Shown here in pieces: positions 12,401-22,087 of a DNA stretch of 64,000 nt; within the stretch, counting starts at the first letter, position 1, and the number at the start of each line of letters is the position of its first letter. The notes under the pieces are model-generated. The model was not told the DNA's origin. It did not search any database and saw nothing but the letters and a program-made list of their open reading frames with translations. Source of the stretch: an uncultured Ruminiclostridium sp. (lineage in GTDB: Bacteria > Bacillota > Clostridia > Oscillospirales > Ruminococcaceae); contig CANQXF010000004.1 of NCBI GenBank assembly GCA_947627695.1, positions 1-64,000 on the forward strand, written 5' to 3'. A program made the translations under genes and the position numbers.

Positions 12401-15400
12401 TGCTGTTGACTTCAAAGGAGGGGAGTATGAGCTATGAGGCTTTGAAATTTGCCTTTCACTGTCAGAAGCGGAGGGGCGAGCCTTTCGGCATTTCCGAAAG
12501 TGGGTATTACGCCTTTGACGGCGAGCTGAACTTTCAGTACAAGGCTCACGGCGTGCAGACCACCGCTTTAAAGGACGGAATGGACAGGGAGAGAGTTGTG
12601 AGCCCTTACTCCAGCTTTCTCACCCTGTCGAGAGAGCCTTACGAAAGCTGGAACAATCTGGCAAAGCTGAAAAAAGAGGGAGCTTACGACCCCGAATTCG
12701 GCTTTTACGAGGCGGTGGACTACACCCCTCAGCGTGTGGGGACGAAAGCGATAGTCAAAAGCCATATGGCTCACCATGTGGGAATGAGCATTGCGGGAGC
12801 TGCAAACGCTCTGGCGGACAATATCTGCTCAAGGCTGTTCCTCAGCGACGACAAGATGAGGAGAGCCGAGGAGCTGTTGGAGGAACGTGTTATGGCAGGC
12901 GAAAAGGTGCTGAAAACGTTAAAGCGGAAAAGCGGAGAGCTGAAGCCCCCTGCGCTGAGAGAGGAGATAACGAGACATTCCCTGAAAAATTCTCCCGTGA
13001 ACATTTTAGGCGGGGGAAAGCTGTCCGTTTACAACAGCGCAAACGGAAGATCATACTGCTGTTTTGACGGAAAGACCGCTTTCGGCGGACGGGAGAACGG
13101 CGGCTCTTTCTTCGGCTACTGTACGGAAAAGAAAATTTATCCTTTCCTTTACGCGGGGGACGGAAGCGGGGAGCTTAAAACCGTCTTTTCCTCGGAGGAG
13201 AGCGAATATTCCCTCAGAGATAAGGAGCTTTCCCTTTCAATGACGGTGAGCGCGGATATAAAAAATAACGGTGAGATACGCAAATTCAAGGCTGTAAACA
13301 GAGGAAAAAGCAAAAAGCTTCTTACCCTTTGCGCTTACTGTCAGCCCGTGTTTGCGGCGGAACGGGACTACCGAGCCCACCCCGTGTTTATGGATATGTT
13401 TATGAACGTAAGGTACGACAGGGAAAAGGACCTGTTCCTGCTGTGGAGGAACGACAGGAACGGCGGCAGATCCTTTGCCTGCGCCGTGGGATTTATGAAA
13501 AGAGAGGATATGACCTACTGCCTTTCAAGGGAAAAATGCACGGACAGCAGACCCTTTTCATTCTTCCAGAATGCGCTGATAAGGGAGAACGTGGACAGCA
13601 GTCTGCCCTATCCCTGCCTGTTTATCAAGGCGGCGATAAGCCTTGACGCAGGGGAGAGCAGGGAGCAGACGCTATTTTTCCGCTATGGGGATACCGTGGA
13701 GCAGGCGATTAAAGGAGCTGAAAAACTGCGCAAAGAGGGAATTTCGGAAAGCGAACCCTTTGCGCCGCCACCGCTGTCCTTGTCAACGCTCCACGGCTCA
13801 ATGGCGGCGAAGGCGCTCCCCGCCCTGCTTTACGGCGAAACGGAGCAGGAGGAGATAATAAAGGCGAGGGGGAAAAATACGCTTTCCCGCCACAGCTTGT
13901 GGAAATACGGCATTTCGGGGGATATTCCCCTGCTGGTGTTCGTTTACGACAGCGATACTGCCGCCTGCGGAGTCCGTATGAAAGGGGGACTGGAGCAGGG
14001 AGGAATAAAATGCGACCTTGTGGCTTTATGCGCCGACGGCTTGCAGAAAAAGGCGGCTGAACAGCAGATGAACGGCTGCGGCTATGCTCTGATAACGGCG
14101 GAGCTGTCGGAGGAGGAGCTTACCTTGGTGTACGCTTTAGCGGCGAGGGTAATAAAAATAGGCGAGCCGCCCGCAAGGAAAAAGGAGCCGCCCGCACTGC
14201 CCATACTCCCCTCGTTCCACAAGGAGGAAGAGGACGGATTTACGGAAGAGGGCTACGTCGTGTCCTCCTCCGCGCCCATACGGTGCAACGTTATGGCGAA
14301 CAAGGATTTCGGAACGCTGGTATCTCAGAACAGTCTTGGCTTCACCTGGGCGAAAAACAGCCGTGAAAACAAGCTGACCCCCTGGAACAACGACCCTATC
14401 CGTGACAACAGGGGCGAGCTTCTGCTGATAGAACGGGGCGGGCGGTTCTTCGACCTGATAAGGGGGAGCAGGGCGTTTTTCTCTCCGTCCGAGTGCAGGT
14501 GGGAGGGGCTTGCGGCGGGGCTTTCCTGCTGTGTCCGCGAGCAGGTCTACACTGAGGGAATGGGAAAGGTGATAGACCTGACTTTGGAAAACAGCGGGGA
14601 AAAGGCGGCGGAGCTTCGCCTGTGTTACCGTATTCAACCTGTTTTGGGCGGGGACAGCGGGGCGTGCAGTGCTGTTTGCTTTGGTGAAAACAACGCCGTT
14701 ACGGTGGTAAATCCCCTTGACCCGTATTTTCACGGGGGAATGGCTGTCTGCTGTTCCAAAGCGGCAAAATTCCTCACAAAGGAAAGCGCTTTTGACGCAG
14801 GGGACTTTTCCTCCGCAAAAGAGCGATTGGACAGGACTTACTGCGAGATAATCTCCGTTATAGTTCCCCTTAAGCTCCCGCCAAAAAGCAAGGAACGAAT
14901 AAGGTTCATTTTAGGGTACTGTGATGATCCCGCCAAGGCGGCGGAGTACGTCAGGGGGCTTGAGGGAAAGCCCTGCGGGTACGTTTTGAAAAACCGCTTC
15001 CTGCTTTCAAGTCCCGACGAGGGGCTGAACAGGCTGTTCAATATCTGGCTCCCTCATCAGGCGCTTGCCTGCCGACTGTGGGCGAGGACGGGATTTTTCC
15101 AGAACGGCGGCGCATACGGCTTTCGTGACCAGCTCCAGGACTGCCTTGCGATAATGTATTTTGACCCCGAAATCGCAAAGGAGCATATTTACCGCTGCTG
15201 TGAAAGTCAGTTCCCCGAGGGGGACGTGCTCCACTGGTGGCATATTCTTGGCGACGTTAAGGCAGGGATAAGGACGCGTTACAGCGACGATCTGCTGTGG
15301 CTGCCCTACGTCGCCTGCGACTGGCAGGAAAAGATCGGCGAGGAGGGCTTCTGGGAGAGGGAGCTTCCCTACTGCACCGCCCCTGTTTTAGAGGAGGGGC

Positions 15401-16317
15401 AGGAGGAGAGCTTTACTCAGACGGGACTTTCCGACTTTAAGGAAAGCCTTTATTCCCACTGCAAGAGGGCGATGGAAAAGGGCTTTTCCAAGGGGGAGAA
15501 CGGACTGCTGAAGATCGGCGGCGGGGACTGGAACGACGGCTACAACAACGTTGGCGCAAAGGGCAAAGGCGAAAGCGTGTGGCTTTCAATGTTCTATATA
15601 ATGTGCGGAAAAAAATTCGCCGCCGCCGCAAGGGAAATGCGGGACGACGAATACGCCGACAAGCTGGAAAAGCGGGTGTCACAGCTCACCGTTTCGGTGG
15701 AGGAGAACTGCTGGGACGGCGACAGGTATATCCGTGCCTTTTACGACAACGGGGAAAAAATGGGCGCGGCGGAATGTGACGCCTGCCGCATAGACCTGCT
15801 TCCACAGGCGTTTTCCGTTTTGTGCGGACTGCCTGACGCTTCAAGGTGCGAGACGGCTCTGAACACCGCCTACAACGAGCTTGTGGACGAGGAAAACGGG
15901 ATAATCAAGCTGTTTTCTCCGCCCTTTTCCCCCGAAAAAAGCAAACAGAAGCCGGGCTACGTCATGTACTACCCCGAGGGGCTGAGAGAAAACGGCGGGC
16001 AATACACCCACGCCGCCGTGTGGTACTGCCTTGCCTGCTTCAAAATGGGGCAGAGGGAACGGGGCGTTCGTCTGCTGAAAATGCTTGACCCCACCAAAAA
16101 GCCGCCTGCTTTCGGCAGGGAGCCGTACTTCATCACGGCGGACATTTACACCAATCCCCACTGCTACGGCAGAGGCGGCTGGTCGATGTACACGGGAGCA
16201 GCGGCGTGGTACTGGAAGTGCATTTTTGAGGGACTGCTGGGAGGAGAGATGAAGAAGGGGAAGGTGAAGTTCGCAGGGGAGTTGCCGGAAGGAACGGAAA
16301 TCACGGTTGAAAGTTAA
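9442..16317 (+). CDS. Cyclic beta-glucan synthase-like protein (GT84 / cyclisation domain / GH94)
   Basis: GT part: LTALDFDTVPLMD, RSHRWLRGDFQ; middle: YNWYDVRELAPVSSFVSTVDSGNFVCCL; C-term GH94: GGAYGFRDQLQD, GGGDWNDGYNNVG. Start after AGGAAAGG RBS. Confidence 0.88.
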   Translation: MTHSTLINGRKLRGKLKKMRRQLEEREGLRENRLFESQLQELTKTAAGQFFPLEEGLPPLGAKTAALSEISDESVCELIQKEKLTRYISEEELSSLMWTSRFCLISFALQDKAGEGEKYLSKMYALLDVDFERLEELSRMDGAFRQDEVYCRSTRSTRRTYRAHAAAISRAAGIEQEKYTRELVSRSIKSGEHLGKVIETDYRRVFPYIGFGKYFWWLMIISALLSVGVGLLTNLWLSLLVFFPAVGAVKPLADMAAARRARSDRLAKIEIGEEIPAEGKTACVLSALVSDENSLEQALKNLFTAKLKNPQEGIVFALLCDLPAAKEEETPADDLLFSAADRLKEEIFPQSVIIFRRRKYSPTMGMWQGFDRKRGAVEELLTFMDGKKGDFRYISGNAEELKSCVFLTALDFDTVPLMDSVRELISAAIHPLNEEYGIIAPRCGSDLSSTLKTPFARIMAGNGGVSGISAYDSFCGEFYFDCFGEGIFCGKGLIKKDSFLKNCKGAFPAERVLSHDILEGGLCNVAFDGEAEFSDSFPASSRSFFKRSHRWLRGDFQNLRFLFKKGFSPLTRFKLLDNFRRGINPPLIMAMFFLSCFVENGSALAAGAYLAALLPFLPPLAAAVQRGFAFGVTRRFYSPIISETSQILLRALAEIMTLPKAVLISLDALWKTVWRNLVTKKNLLQWTTSGLLERSAFKGGVWGLLSGFALSLLLLGCCIYGESCSVVAALIMCGGFPALVYWDKPSNSGRRGLKKEQRAELLCETEKMFSFYTAYTTAETGFLPPDNVQYYPVYRVCPRTSPTNIGMYLLSAACVCGLGIISEEEFILRVGQTLDTVERLKKWRGNLYNWYDVRELAPVSSFVSTVDSGNFVCCLIAVKEMLKRVKGGELLAARCEKIADHTDLAAFYCKKRKLFSIGFDESTQKLSPHRYDMLMSEARLTSYYAIATGQAPKEHWRALSRTMSRSGRYAGAVAWTGTMFEFYMPELLLTSKEGSMSYEALKFAFHCQKRRGEPFGISESGYYAFDGELNFQYKAHGVQTTALKDGMDRERVVSPYSSFLTLSREPYESWNNLAKLKKEGAYDPEFGFYEAVDYTPQRVGTKAIVKSHMAHHVGMSIAGAANALADNICSRLFLSDDKMRRAEELLEERVMAGEKVLKTLKRKSGELKPPALREEITRHSLKNSPVNILGGGKLSVYNSANGRSYCCFDGKTAFGGRENGGSFFGYCTEKKIYPFLYAGDGSGELKTVFSSEESEYSLRDKELSLSMTVSADIKNNGEIRKFKAVNRGKSKKLLTLCAYCQPVFAAERDYRAHPVFMDMFMNVRYDREKDLFLLWRNDRNGGRSFACAVGFMKREDMTYCLSREKCTDSRPFSFFQNALIRENVDSSLPYPCLFIKAAISLDAGESREQTLFFRYGDTVEQAIKGAEKLRKEGISESEPFAPPPLSLSTLHGSMAAKALPALLYGETEQEEIIKARGKNTLSRHSLWKYGISGDIPLLVFVYDSDTAACGVRMKGGLEQGGIKCDLVALCADGLQKKAAEQQMNGCGYALITAELSEEELTLVYALAARVIKIGEPPARKKEPPALPILPSFHKEEEDGFTEEGYVVSSSAPIRCNVMANKDFGTLVSQNSLGFTWAKNSRENKLTPWNNDPIRDNRGELLLIERGGRFFDLIRGSRAFFSPSECRWEGLAAGLSCCVREQVYTEGMGKVIDLTLENSGEKAAELRLCYRIQPVLGGDSGACSAVCFGENNAVTVVNPLDPYFHGGMAVCCSKAAKFLTKESAFDAGDFSSAKERLDRTYCEIISVIVPLKLPPKSKERIRFILGYCDDPAKAAEYVRGLEGKPCGYVLKNRFLLSSPDEGLNRLFNIWLPHQALACRLWARTGFFQNGGAYGFRDQLQDCLAIMYFDPEIAKEHIYRCCESQFPEGDVLHWWHILGDVKAGIRTRYSDDLLWLPYVACDWQEKIGEEGFWERELPYCTAPVLEEGQEESFTQTGLSDFKESLYSHCKRAMEKGFSKGENGLLKIGGGDWNDGYNNVGAKGKGESVWLSMFYIMCGKKFAAAAREMRDDEYADKLEKRVSQLTVSVEENCWDGDRYIRAFYDNGEKMGAAECDACRIDLLPQAFSVLCGLPDASRCETALNTAYNELVDEENGIIKLFSPPFSPEKSKQKPGYVMYYPEGLRENGGQYTHAAVWYCLACFKMGQRERGVRLLKMLDPTKKPPAFGREPYFITADIYTNPHCYGRGGWSMYTGAAAWYWKCIFEGLLGGEMKKGKVKFAGELPEGTEITVES

Positions 16318-16491
16318 AAATGCAAAGTGCAAAGTGTAAAGTTGTGGTATTTTTCGCCTTTGGCGAAAAATGGATTTGAAATGACAAGTGCTGATTTAGA
16401 GGTTTACCCTTAAATCAGCACTTTTTATTCAAATAATTTTTGCGAAGCAAAAACTCCACCACTGTCAACTGTCAACTGTACACTGTCAACT
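16307..16491. repeat. Family A element, copy A4 (long central hairpin type)
   Basis: Left array TTGAAAG TTAAAAA TGCAAAG TGCAAAG TGTAAAG TTGTGG; hairpins TTTTTCGCC-TTT-GGCGAAAAA and TTTTTGC-GAA-GCAAAAA; central AAGTGCTGATTTA...TAAATCAGCACTT. Confidence 0.88.
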
Positions 16492-17406
16492 TATCTTTCG
16501 TTGTGGTTTTGTCGCTTTTGCAGAATTTTTCCTTACTGCGAACGCCGCTATTTTTCCAAGATTGTAGCCGAATCCCTCCAGCGTCCTCGCTCGCCATACT
16601 CTGACGAAAAGCCAGCAGAACGTGACAAGCACCGTCTTTATCCTGCGGAATATGAGGTCCTTCCTGTAAAAATCCGCCTCGGGGGCACTGACGAAGAAAT
16701 CCTCAACGTAGCGGTTGGCTTCAAGGTAATTCCCTATGCAGCTTATATCAGTAAGACCCGTAATGCTGTTGTTGCGGCAGGTGTAGATGTAGGTCCTGTT
16801 GCTTATAACGGCGGTCTTTTCCGAATAGTAGAAAAGTATGGGGATAATATATGCGTCCTCAAAAGTCATTCTGGGGAAGAAGACGTTGTTGCGGGTGAAA
16901 AGGCTTTTTCTCCACAGCTTGCTCCACAGGTAGCTCCTTATGGAAATATCTCTCAGCACTGCTCCCATAATGCTGTCGGTGCAGAAAACGCCGCCGTGGT
17001 GGATTATCTTGCTGGAGCGCAGGTGTTCGCCGTTCTCGTCACAGCAGCAGTAGCCGCAGCACACTACGTCCGCGTCGGCGGATTTTGCGGCGGAATACAG
17101 CTTTTCCAGATGGTCGGGGGCGAAAGCGTCGTCTCCGTCAAGAAAGGCGATATATTCTCCCCTCGCCTCACGGATACCTCTGTTCCTGACTGCGCCAACG
17201 CCGCTGTTTTCCTGCCGTATCAGGCGAAAGCGGGGGTCATCGGTATAGGAGAGGGCTATCTCCGCCGAATTGTCGGGAGAGCCGTCGTCTATCATTATCA
17301 CTTCAAAATCCTGAAAGGTCTGCTTTGCCGCGGAATCAAGACAGCGGCGCAGATATTTTTCTACTTTATATATGGGAACGATAACGCTTATTGCAGGGGT
17401 CTGCAT
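16486..17406 (-). CDS. Family 2 glycosyltransferase
   Basis: ISVIVPIYKVEKYLRRCLDSAAKQTFQDFEVIMIDDGSPDNS. Confidence 0.93.
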   Translation of the reverse strand: MQTPAISVIVPIYKVEKYLRRCLDSAAKQTFQDFEVIMIDDGSPDNSAEIALSYTDDPRFRLIRQENSGVGAVRNRGIREARGEYIAFLDGDDAFAPDHLEKLYSAAKSADADVVCCGYCCCDENGEHLRSSKIIHHGGVFCTDSIMGAVLRDISIRSYLWSKLWRKSLFTRNNVFFPRMTFEDAYIIPILFYYSEKTAVISNRTYIYTCRNNSITGLTDISCIGNYLEANRYVEDFFVSAPEADFYRKDLIFRRIKTVLVTFCWLFVRVWRARTLEGFGYNLGKIAAFAVRKNSAKATKPQRKIS

Positions 17407-17418
17407 TTTTTCCTCCTT

Positions 17419-18333
17419 TTACGAACTTGCGGAAAGGTTGTTTTTGACTGTATCCTCGTTTGTGCCGCCCATCAGGGCGCTCAGTATCTCTCCAAGCTCA
17501 AGCCGCGCGTGCAGAAAATATGTTGTCGCCGCAGTCTGGGCGGCGTTGAAAAGCATTGAAGCGGGAAGCTTTACGCCCATTTTCTTTAAAGCAAGGCGGG
17601 CGTTCCTCCTTGCAAGGGAATAATCCTCAACGCTCTGAAAGGTGGACATTGAGGTGGTACTGCCGTTCCTGCGGGTGTAGAGATAGCACCGTTCCTTTAT
17701 CACAGCGATGTTCTTTGCGCGGGCGGTGAGCTGGGGAACTATCTCGCTGTCCTCGAACATATGAAGTGGGAAAAGAATATTATTTTCCGTGAAAAGCTCC
17801 CGCTTGTATATTTTGCCGCAGATATTGCTTTTCACCGTTATATCTCTCACCATTGAGCCGAGAATTTTTTCGGCGGGATAAACGCCCCTTGCTTTTACCA
17901 GTCTTTTGGGGCTGAGCTTTTCCCCGCTGTATATGTAATAGCCGCATATCGCAATATCCGCGTCGTTTTCCTCTGCGGCGGCGTAAAGCTTTTCAAGGCA
18001 GTAAGGCGTTAATGCGTCGTCGCTGTCAAGAAAGGTCACATACTTTCCCACGGCGTGGGAAAGGGCGGCGTTTCTCGCTCCGCCTGCGCCTTTGTTTTCC
18101 TGTCGGAGGAGGGAAAAGCGGCTATCCATGGTGAATTTCTCTGCAAGGACGGCGGAATTGTCCGTTGAGCCGTCGTCAACTATTATCGCCTCAAAGTCCG
18201 CAAAGGTCTGGACTTTTAAGGAATTTAAACATCTGCTTATGTAGCTTTCCCCGTTATACATGGGAATAACAACGCTTATCCTCGGTTTTTTCACTGTCAT
18301 TTCTCCTTTGTGCTTTTGTGACAAAGTATACAT
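17419..18333 (-). CDS. Family 2 glycosyltransferase (paralogue)
   Basis: ISVVIPMYNGESYISRCLNSLKVQTFADFEAIIVDDGSTDNS. Confidence 0.92.
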   Translation of the reverse strand: MYTLSQKHKGEMTVKKPRISVVIPMYNGESYISRCLNSLKVQTFADFEAIIVDDGSTDNSAVLAEKFTMDSRFSLLRQENKGAGGARNAALSHAVGKYVTFLDSDDALTPYCLEKLYAAAEENDADIAICGYYIYSGEKLSPKRLVKARGVYPAEKILGSMVRDITVKSNICGKIYKRELFTENNILFPLHMFEDSEIVPQLTARAKNIAVIKERCYLYTRRNGSTTSMSTFQSVEDYSLARRNARLALKKMGVKLPASMLFNAAQTAATTYFLHARLELGEILSALMGGTNEDTVKNNLSASS

Positions 18334-18379
18334 AGGAAAAATGACTTTTCAGTGACAAATAAATTACAAAAACGCAACA

Positions 18380-18630
18380 TTACAGTTCACAGTGTAAAGT
18401 GTAAAGTGCAAAGTTGTGGTATCCGGTACTTTCGGCAAGCCGAAAGTACGATCCAATATTGCTTGAATTTCCCTAAAGGAAATTCATTTTGCTCCGCAAA
18501 ACCGCAATATTGGACGCCTGCGGCGATAGATTTAGAATTGCCGCCTGCAAATTTGTACCTGTCATTTCAAATCCGTCCGCGAAGCGGACACCACAACTGT
18601 CAACTGTACACTGTACACTGTCAACTGTAA
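18380..18630. repeat. Family A element, copy A5, with nested palindromic module E1
   Basis: Heptad arms; GTACTTTCGGCAAGCCGAAAGTAC hairpin; nested TCCAATATTGC...GCAATATTGGA; GTCCGC-GAA-GCGGAC. Confidence 0.88.
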
Positions 18631-18634
18631 ATTG

Positions 18635-19837
18635 TCAGGTTGTCAGCATTTTTTCCAGCCGTTTCATTGCTTCAGCAGTGTTCTCACGAGAGCCGAACGC
18701 AGTCATTCTGAACCAGCCCTCGCCGTTCTTGCCAAAGCCTGCGCCGGGAGTTCCAACAACCTCAGCTTCTTCAAGCAGCTTGCGGAAAAACGCCCAGCTG
18801 TCCATATTGTCTGGACAGCGGAACCAGATGTAAGGGCTGTTAAGTCCGCCTGTGAACTCTATCCCCAGCTTTGTAAAGGTCTCCGCCATAATTGCGGCGT
18901 TGTCAAGATAACCCTTTATGGTCTGTTTGCACTGGGCAAGTCCCTCTTCGGTGAATACCGCCTCCGCCGCCCTCTGAACGGGGTAGGAAACGCCGTTGAA
19001 CTTACTGCCCTGACGCCTTGCCCATATCTTGCGCACGCTGTAAGCAGTGCCGTCGGGAGCAGTAAATGTGAGCTGAGAGGGAATAACGGTATAGCCGCAG
19101 CGGGTGCCTGTAAAGCCCGCCGTCTTGGACAGGGAGCTTATCTCGATCGCGCAGTCCTTTGCGCCCTCTATCTCAAAAATGCTGTGGGGCAGGGCGGGGT
19201 CGGTGATGAACGCCTCGTAAGCGGCGTCAAAGATGATGACCGCCTTGTTTTTCAAAGCATACTCCACCCACTTTTCAAGCTGTTCCTTTGTATATACCGA
19301 GCCTGTGGGATTGTTGGGGGAGCAGAGATATATAAGATCTGCGGGAAAATCCGGGGGCATAGCCGCAAAGCCGTTTTCAGGCGTGCTGTCGGCGTAAAGT
19401 ATCTTCTTCCCGCCCATTGTGTTGGAGTCAACATAAACGGGGTAAGCGGGGTCGGTGACGAGGACGGTGTTTTCCTCGGAGAAAATGTCGTTTATGTTCC
19501 CACTGTCGGACTTTGCGCCGTCGCTGATGAAAATTTCCTCGCAGTCAAGCTCCACGCCTCTCTTGGCGTAATATCCCTTTACCGCCTCGCGGAGAAAATC
19601 ATAGCCCTGACCGCTGTCCTCGTAGCCTCGGAACGTCTCCTTCTTCCCCATTTCTGCGGCGGCCTTTTCCATAGCTGTCACTACGGCGGGAGCAAGGGGC
19701 TGTGTAACGTCGCCTATACCCATTTTTATCAGCTTGCAGTCGGGGTGAGCAGAAACGTATTCGTTCACCTGACGGCTTATTTCCTTGAAAAGATAGTTTT
19801 CCTTAAGGTCGAGAAAGTGATGGTTAAGTTGTGCCAT
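18635..19837 (-). CDS. dapL: LL-diaminopimelate aminotransferase
   Basis: 400 aa; class I aminotransferase; YLFKEISRQVNEY...MGIGDVTQPLAPAVV...FRGYEDSGQGYDFLR. Confidence 0.95.
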   Translation of the reverse strand: MAQLNHHFLDLKENYLFKEISRQVNEYVSAHPDCKLIKMGIGDVTQPLAPAVVTAMEKAAAEMGKKETFRGYEDSGQGYDFLREAVKGYYAKRGVELDCEEIFISDGAKSDSGNINDIFSEENTVLVTDPAYPVYVDSNTMGGKKILYADSTPENGFAAMPPDFPADLIYLCSPNNPTGSVYTKEQLEKWVEYALKNKAVIIFDAAYEAFITDPALPHSIFEIEGAKDCAIEISSLSKTAGFTGTRCGYTVIPSQLTFTAPDGTAYSVRKIWARRQGSKFNGVSYPVQRAAEAVFTEEGLAQCKQTIKGYLDNAAIMAETFTKLGIEFTGGLNSPYIWFRCPDNMDSWAFFRKLLEEAEVVGTPGAGFGKNGEGWFRMTAFGSRENTAEAMKRLEKMLTT

Positions 19838-19853
19838 AAAAATACCCCCAATT

Positions 19854-20009
19854 TTACAGTTTACAGTGTACAGTTGACAGTTGACAGTTGTGGTATCGCC
19901 TTCGGCGATTGATTTAGGATTGCCGCCTGCAAATTTGTACCTGTCATTTCAAATCCGTCCGCGTAGCGGACTCCACAACTGTACACTGTACACTGTACAC
20001 TGTCAACTA
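19854..20009. repeat. Family A element, copy A6
   Basis: Heptad arms with ATCGCC-TTC-GGCGAT and GTCCGC-GTA-GCGGAC hairpins. Confidence 0.9.
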
Positions 20010-20630
20010 TTTCTTGTCGTACATCTTCAATATATCTTCCGCCACTGCCCTCTGTGTCTTCCTCATATCCATCGCCTGCTTTTGTATATGGCGGTGAGCC
20101 TGTTCCTCGGTGAGGTTCAGATATTCCATAAGGCAGGCTTTCGCCCTTGCAGTGACCTTGACGTCCTCAAGCTGTTTGTTCAGCTTGTTTTTTTCCTCCT
20201 CAAGGCGCTTTATGCTCTCTCCCGCCACGTCGGCAAAGCGGAGAGCCTGAACAAGTGCGCCTTTGCCGCAGGGCCTTCCTATAACGAAAGCGCCTGTGAA
20301 CCTTATTTTCTTCTGCACCTCGTCGGCAATTTCGTTTTTGGTGAGAACGATAAAGGCGGCGTTGGTCTTTCCTCTCAGCTCCGCCAGCAGATCCAGCCCG
20401 AACTCGTCGGACAGCGGGGTGGAAAGGATTATCACGTCGAAAACGTCCGCGTCCATACTGCGGGCGTGAACGCCGTCAGTGACGTTCACCGTGCGGCAGT
20501 CCTGTTCCGTGAGCAGGGCGGCTATGTTTTCGCATACCTGCGGGGTTTTTCCTGCAATAAGTATATTCTGCAAGCTAACCCCTCCCTTTTTCTCAACTGT
20601 GGACAGAATACTGTTTTCATTGTTACACAA
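20007..20630 (-). CDS. Response regulator with ANTAR RNA-binding domain
   Basis: Receiver-like N-term; C-term [39 protein letters not shown]. Actual start may be an internal TTG near 20573. Confidence 0.9.
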   Translation of the reverse strand: MCNNENSILSTVEKKGGVSLQNILIAGKTPQVCENIAALLTEQDCRTVNVTDGVHARSMDADVFDVIILSTPLSDEFGLDLLAELRGKTNAAFIVLTKNEIADEVQKKIRFTGAFVIGRPCGKGALVQALRFADVAGESIKRLEEEKNKLNKQLEDVKVTARAKACLMEYLNLTEEQAHRHIQKQAMDMRKTQRAVAEDILKMYDKK

Positions 20631-20773
20631 AGTATATCACTAATAAAATAAATAGTCAATATTCTGCAAGAACAAATGTTCGGACTTTCACGGGCAGATT
20701 TTCAACGTTTTGCATAATTTTACAGCTTTCGCTAAAACTATTGGAAAACAAACATTCCGAAAGGGGAAACGAG

Positions 20774-22087
20774 ATGAAAGAGCTTAAGACCTGCATTCAG
20801 GAGATAACCGCACGTCAGATATTCGATTCAAGGGGAAATCCCACCGTGGAGGCGGAGGTAACTCTGGCGGACGGAACGAGAGCCATCGGCGCCGCACCCA
20901 GCGGAGCGTCAACGGGAAAATTCGAGGCCCACGAGCTGAGAGACGGAGACAACCAGTACGGCGGGAAAGGCGTTTACAAGGCGGTTGGGAACATCAAGAC
21001 GATAATTTCCGACGGACTGAGGGGACAAAACGCCGCCGACACCTATCAGGTGGACTGTGTGATGAGGGAGCTGGACGGCACTGCCGAAAAGAAAAAGCTG
21101 GGCGCAAACGCTATACTTGCGGTTTCCCTCGCCTGCGCAAGGGCGGCAGCGTTGTCCTTCAAAATGCCGCTGTACCGCTTTTTAGGCGGGGTGAACGCGC
21201 ACACCCTCCCTTTGCCTATGATGAATATTTTAAACGGCGGCGCACACGCAGACAACGGACTTGACGTTCAGGAATTTATGCTTGTGCCCATAGGTGCGCC
21301 CTCTTTTAAAGAATGTATGAGAATGTGCACCGAGATATATCATTCGCTGGCAGGACTGCTGAAAGCGGAGGGACTTTCCGTCGCCGTGGGGGACGAGGGC
21401 GGCTTTGCTCCCGACCTTACCACCGACGCTGAGGCGTTGGAGCTTATTATGGCGGCGGGACTTAAGGCGGGATATGAGCCGAAGAAGCATTTTGCTTTAG
21501 CTATGGACGCCGCCGCATCTGAATGGAAATCGGGGGAAACGGGAAAATACACTCTTCCCAAAAGCAAGAGAGAATACACCTCCGCACAGCTTATCGACTA
21601 CTGGGAGCATCTGGCGGAGAAATATCCCCTTATCTCCCTTGAGGACGGACTGGACGAGGAGGATTTTGACGGGTGGAAAATGCTGACTGAACGCCTTGGA
21701 GATAAATTGCAGCTTGTGGGGGACGATCTGTTCGTCACCAACGTAAAGCGGCTCAAAGACGGCATAAAGGGCGGCTACGCCAATGCAATACTGATAAAGC
21801 CAAATCAGATAGGAACAGTTTCCGAAACGCTGGAGGCGATAAAGACCGCACAGCGTGCGGGGTACAACGCCGTTGTTTCCCACCGAAGCGGGGAAACGGA
21901 GGACAGCTTTATCGCTGATCTGGCGATTGCGGCAAACTGCGGGCAGATAAAGACGGGCGCGCCCTGCCGAAGCGAAAGGCTGTCAAAGTACAACCGCATA
22001 CTTCGCATTGAGGAACAGCTTGGAAACGGCGTTGAATTTATGGGAACTGAATATTTTCTCGGCGCAAGGGGAGGTAAGGCGGAATGA
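20774..22087 (+). CDS. eno: Enolase
   Basis: [39 protein letters not shown]; start after AAAGGGGAAACGAG. Confidence 0.97.
   Translation: MKELKTCIQEITARQIFDSRGNPTVEAEVTLADGTRAIGAAPSGASTGKFEAHELRDGDNQYGGKGVYKAVGNIKTIISDGLRGQNAADTYQVDCVMRELDGTAEKKKLGANAILAVSLACARAAALSFKMPLYRFLGGVNAHTLPLPMMNILNGGAHADNGLDVQEFMLVPIGAPSFKECMRMCTEIYHSLAGLLKAEGLSVAVGDEGGFAPDLTTDAEALELIMAAGLKAGYEPKKHFALAMDAAASEWKSGETGKYTLPKSKREYTSAQLIDYWEHLAEKYPLISLEDGLDEEDFDGWKMLTERLGDKLQLVGDDLFVTNVKRLKDGIKGGYANAILIKPNQIGTVSETLEAIKTAQRAGYNAVVSHRSGETEDSFIADLAIAANCGQIKTGAPCRSERLSKYNRILRIEEQLGNGVEFMGTEYFLGARGGKAE

Noticed and set aside
9345-16332. Many ORFs overlapping the 2.3-kb-codon glucan synthase gene on both strands
   Set aside because: Low-complexity Arg/Pro-rich shadow translations with no RBS or family resemblance.
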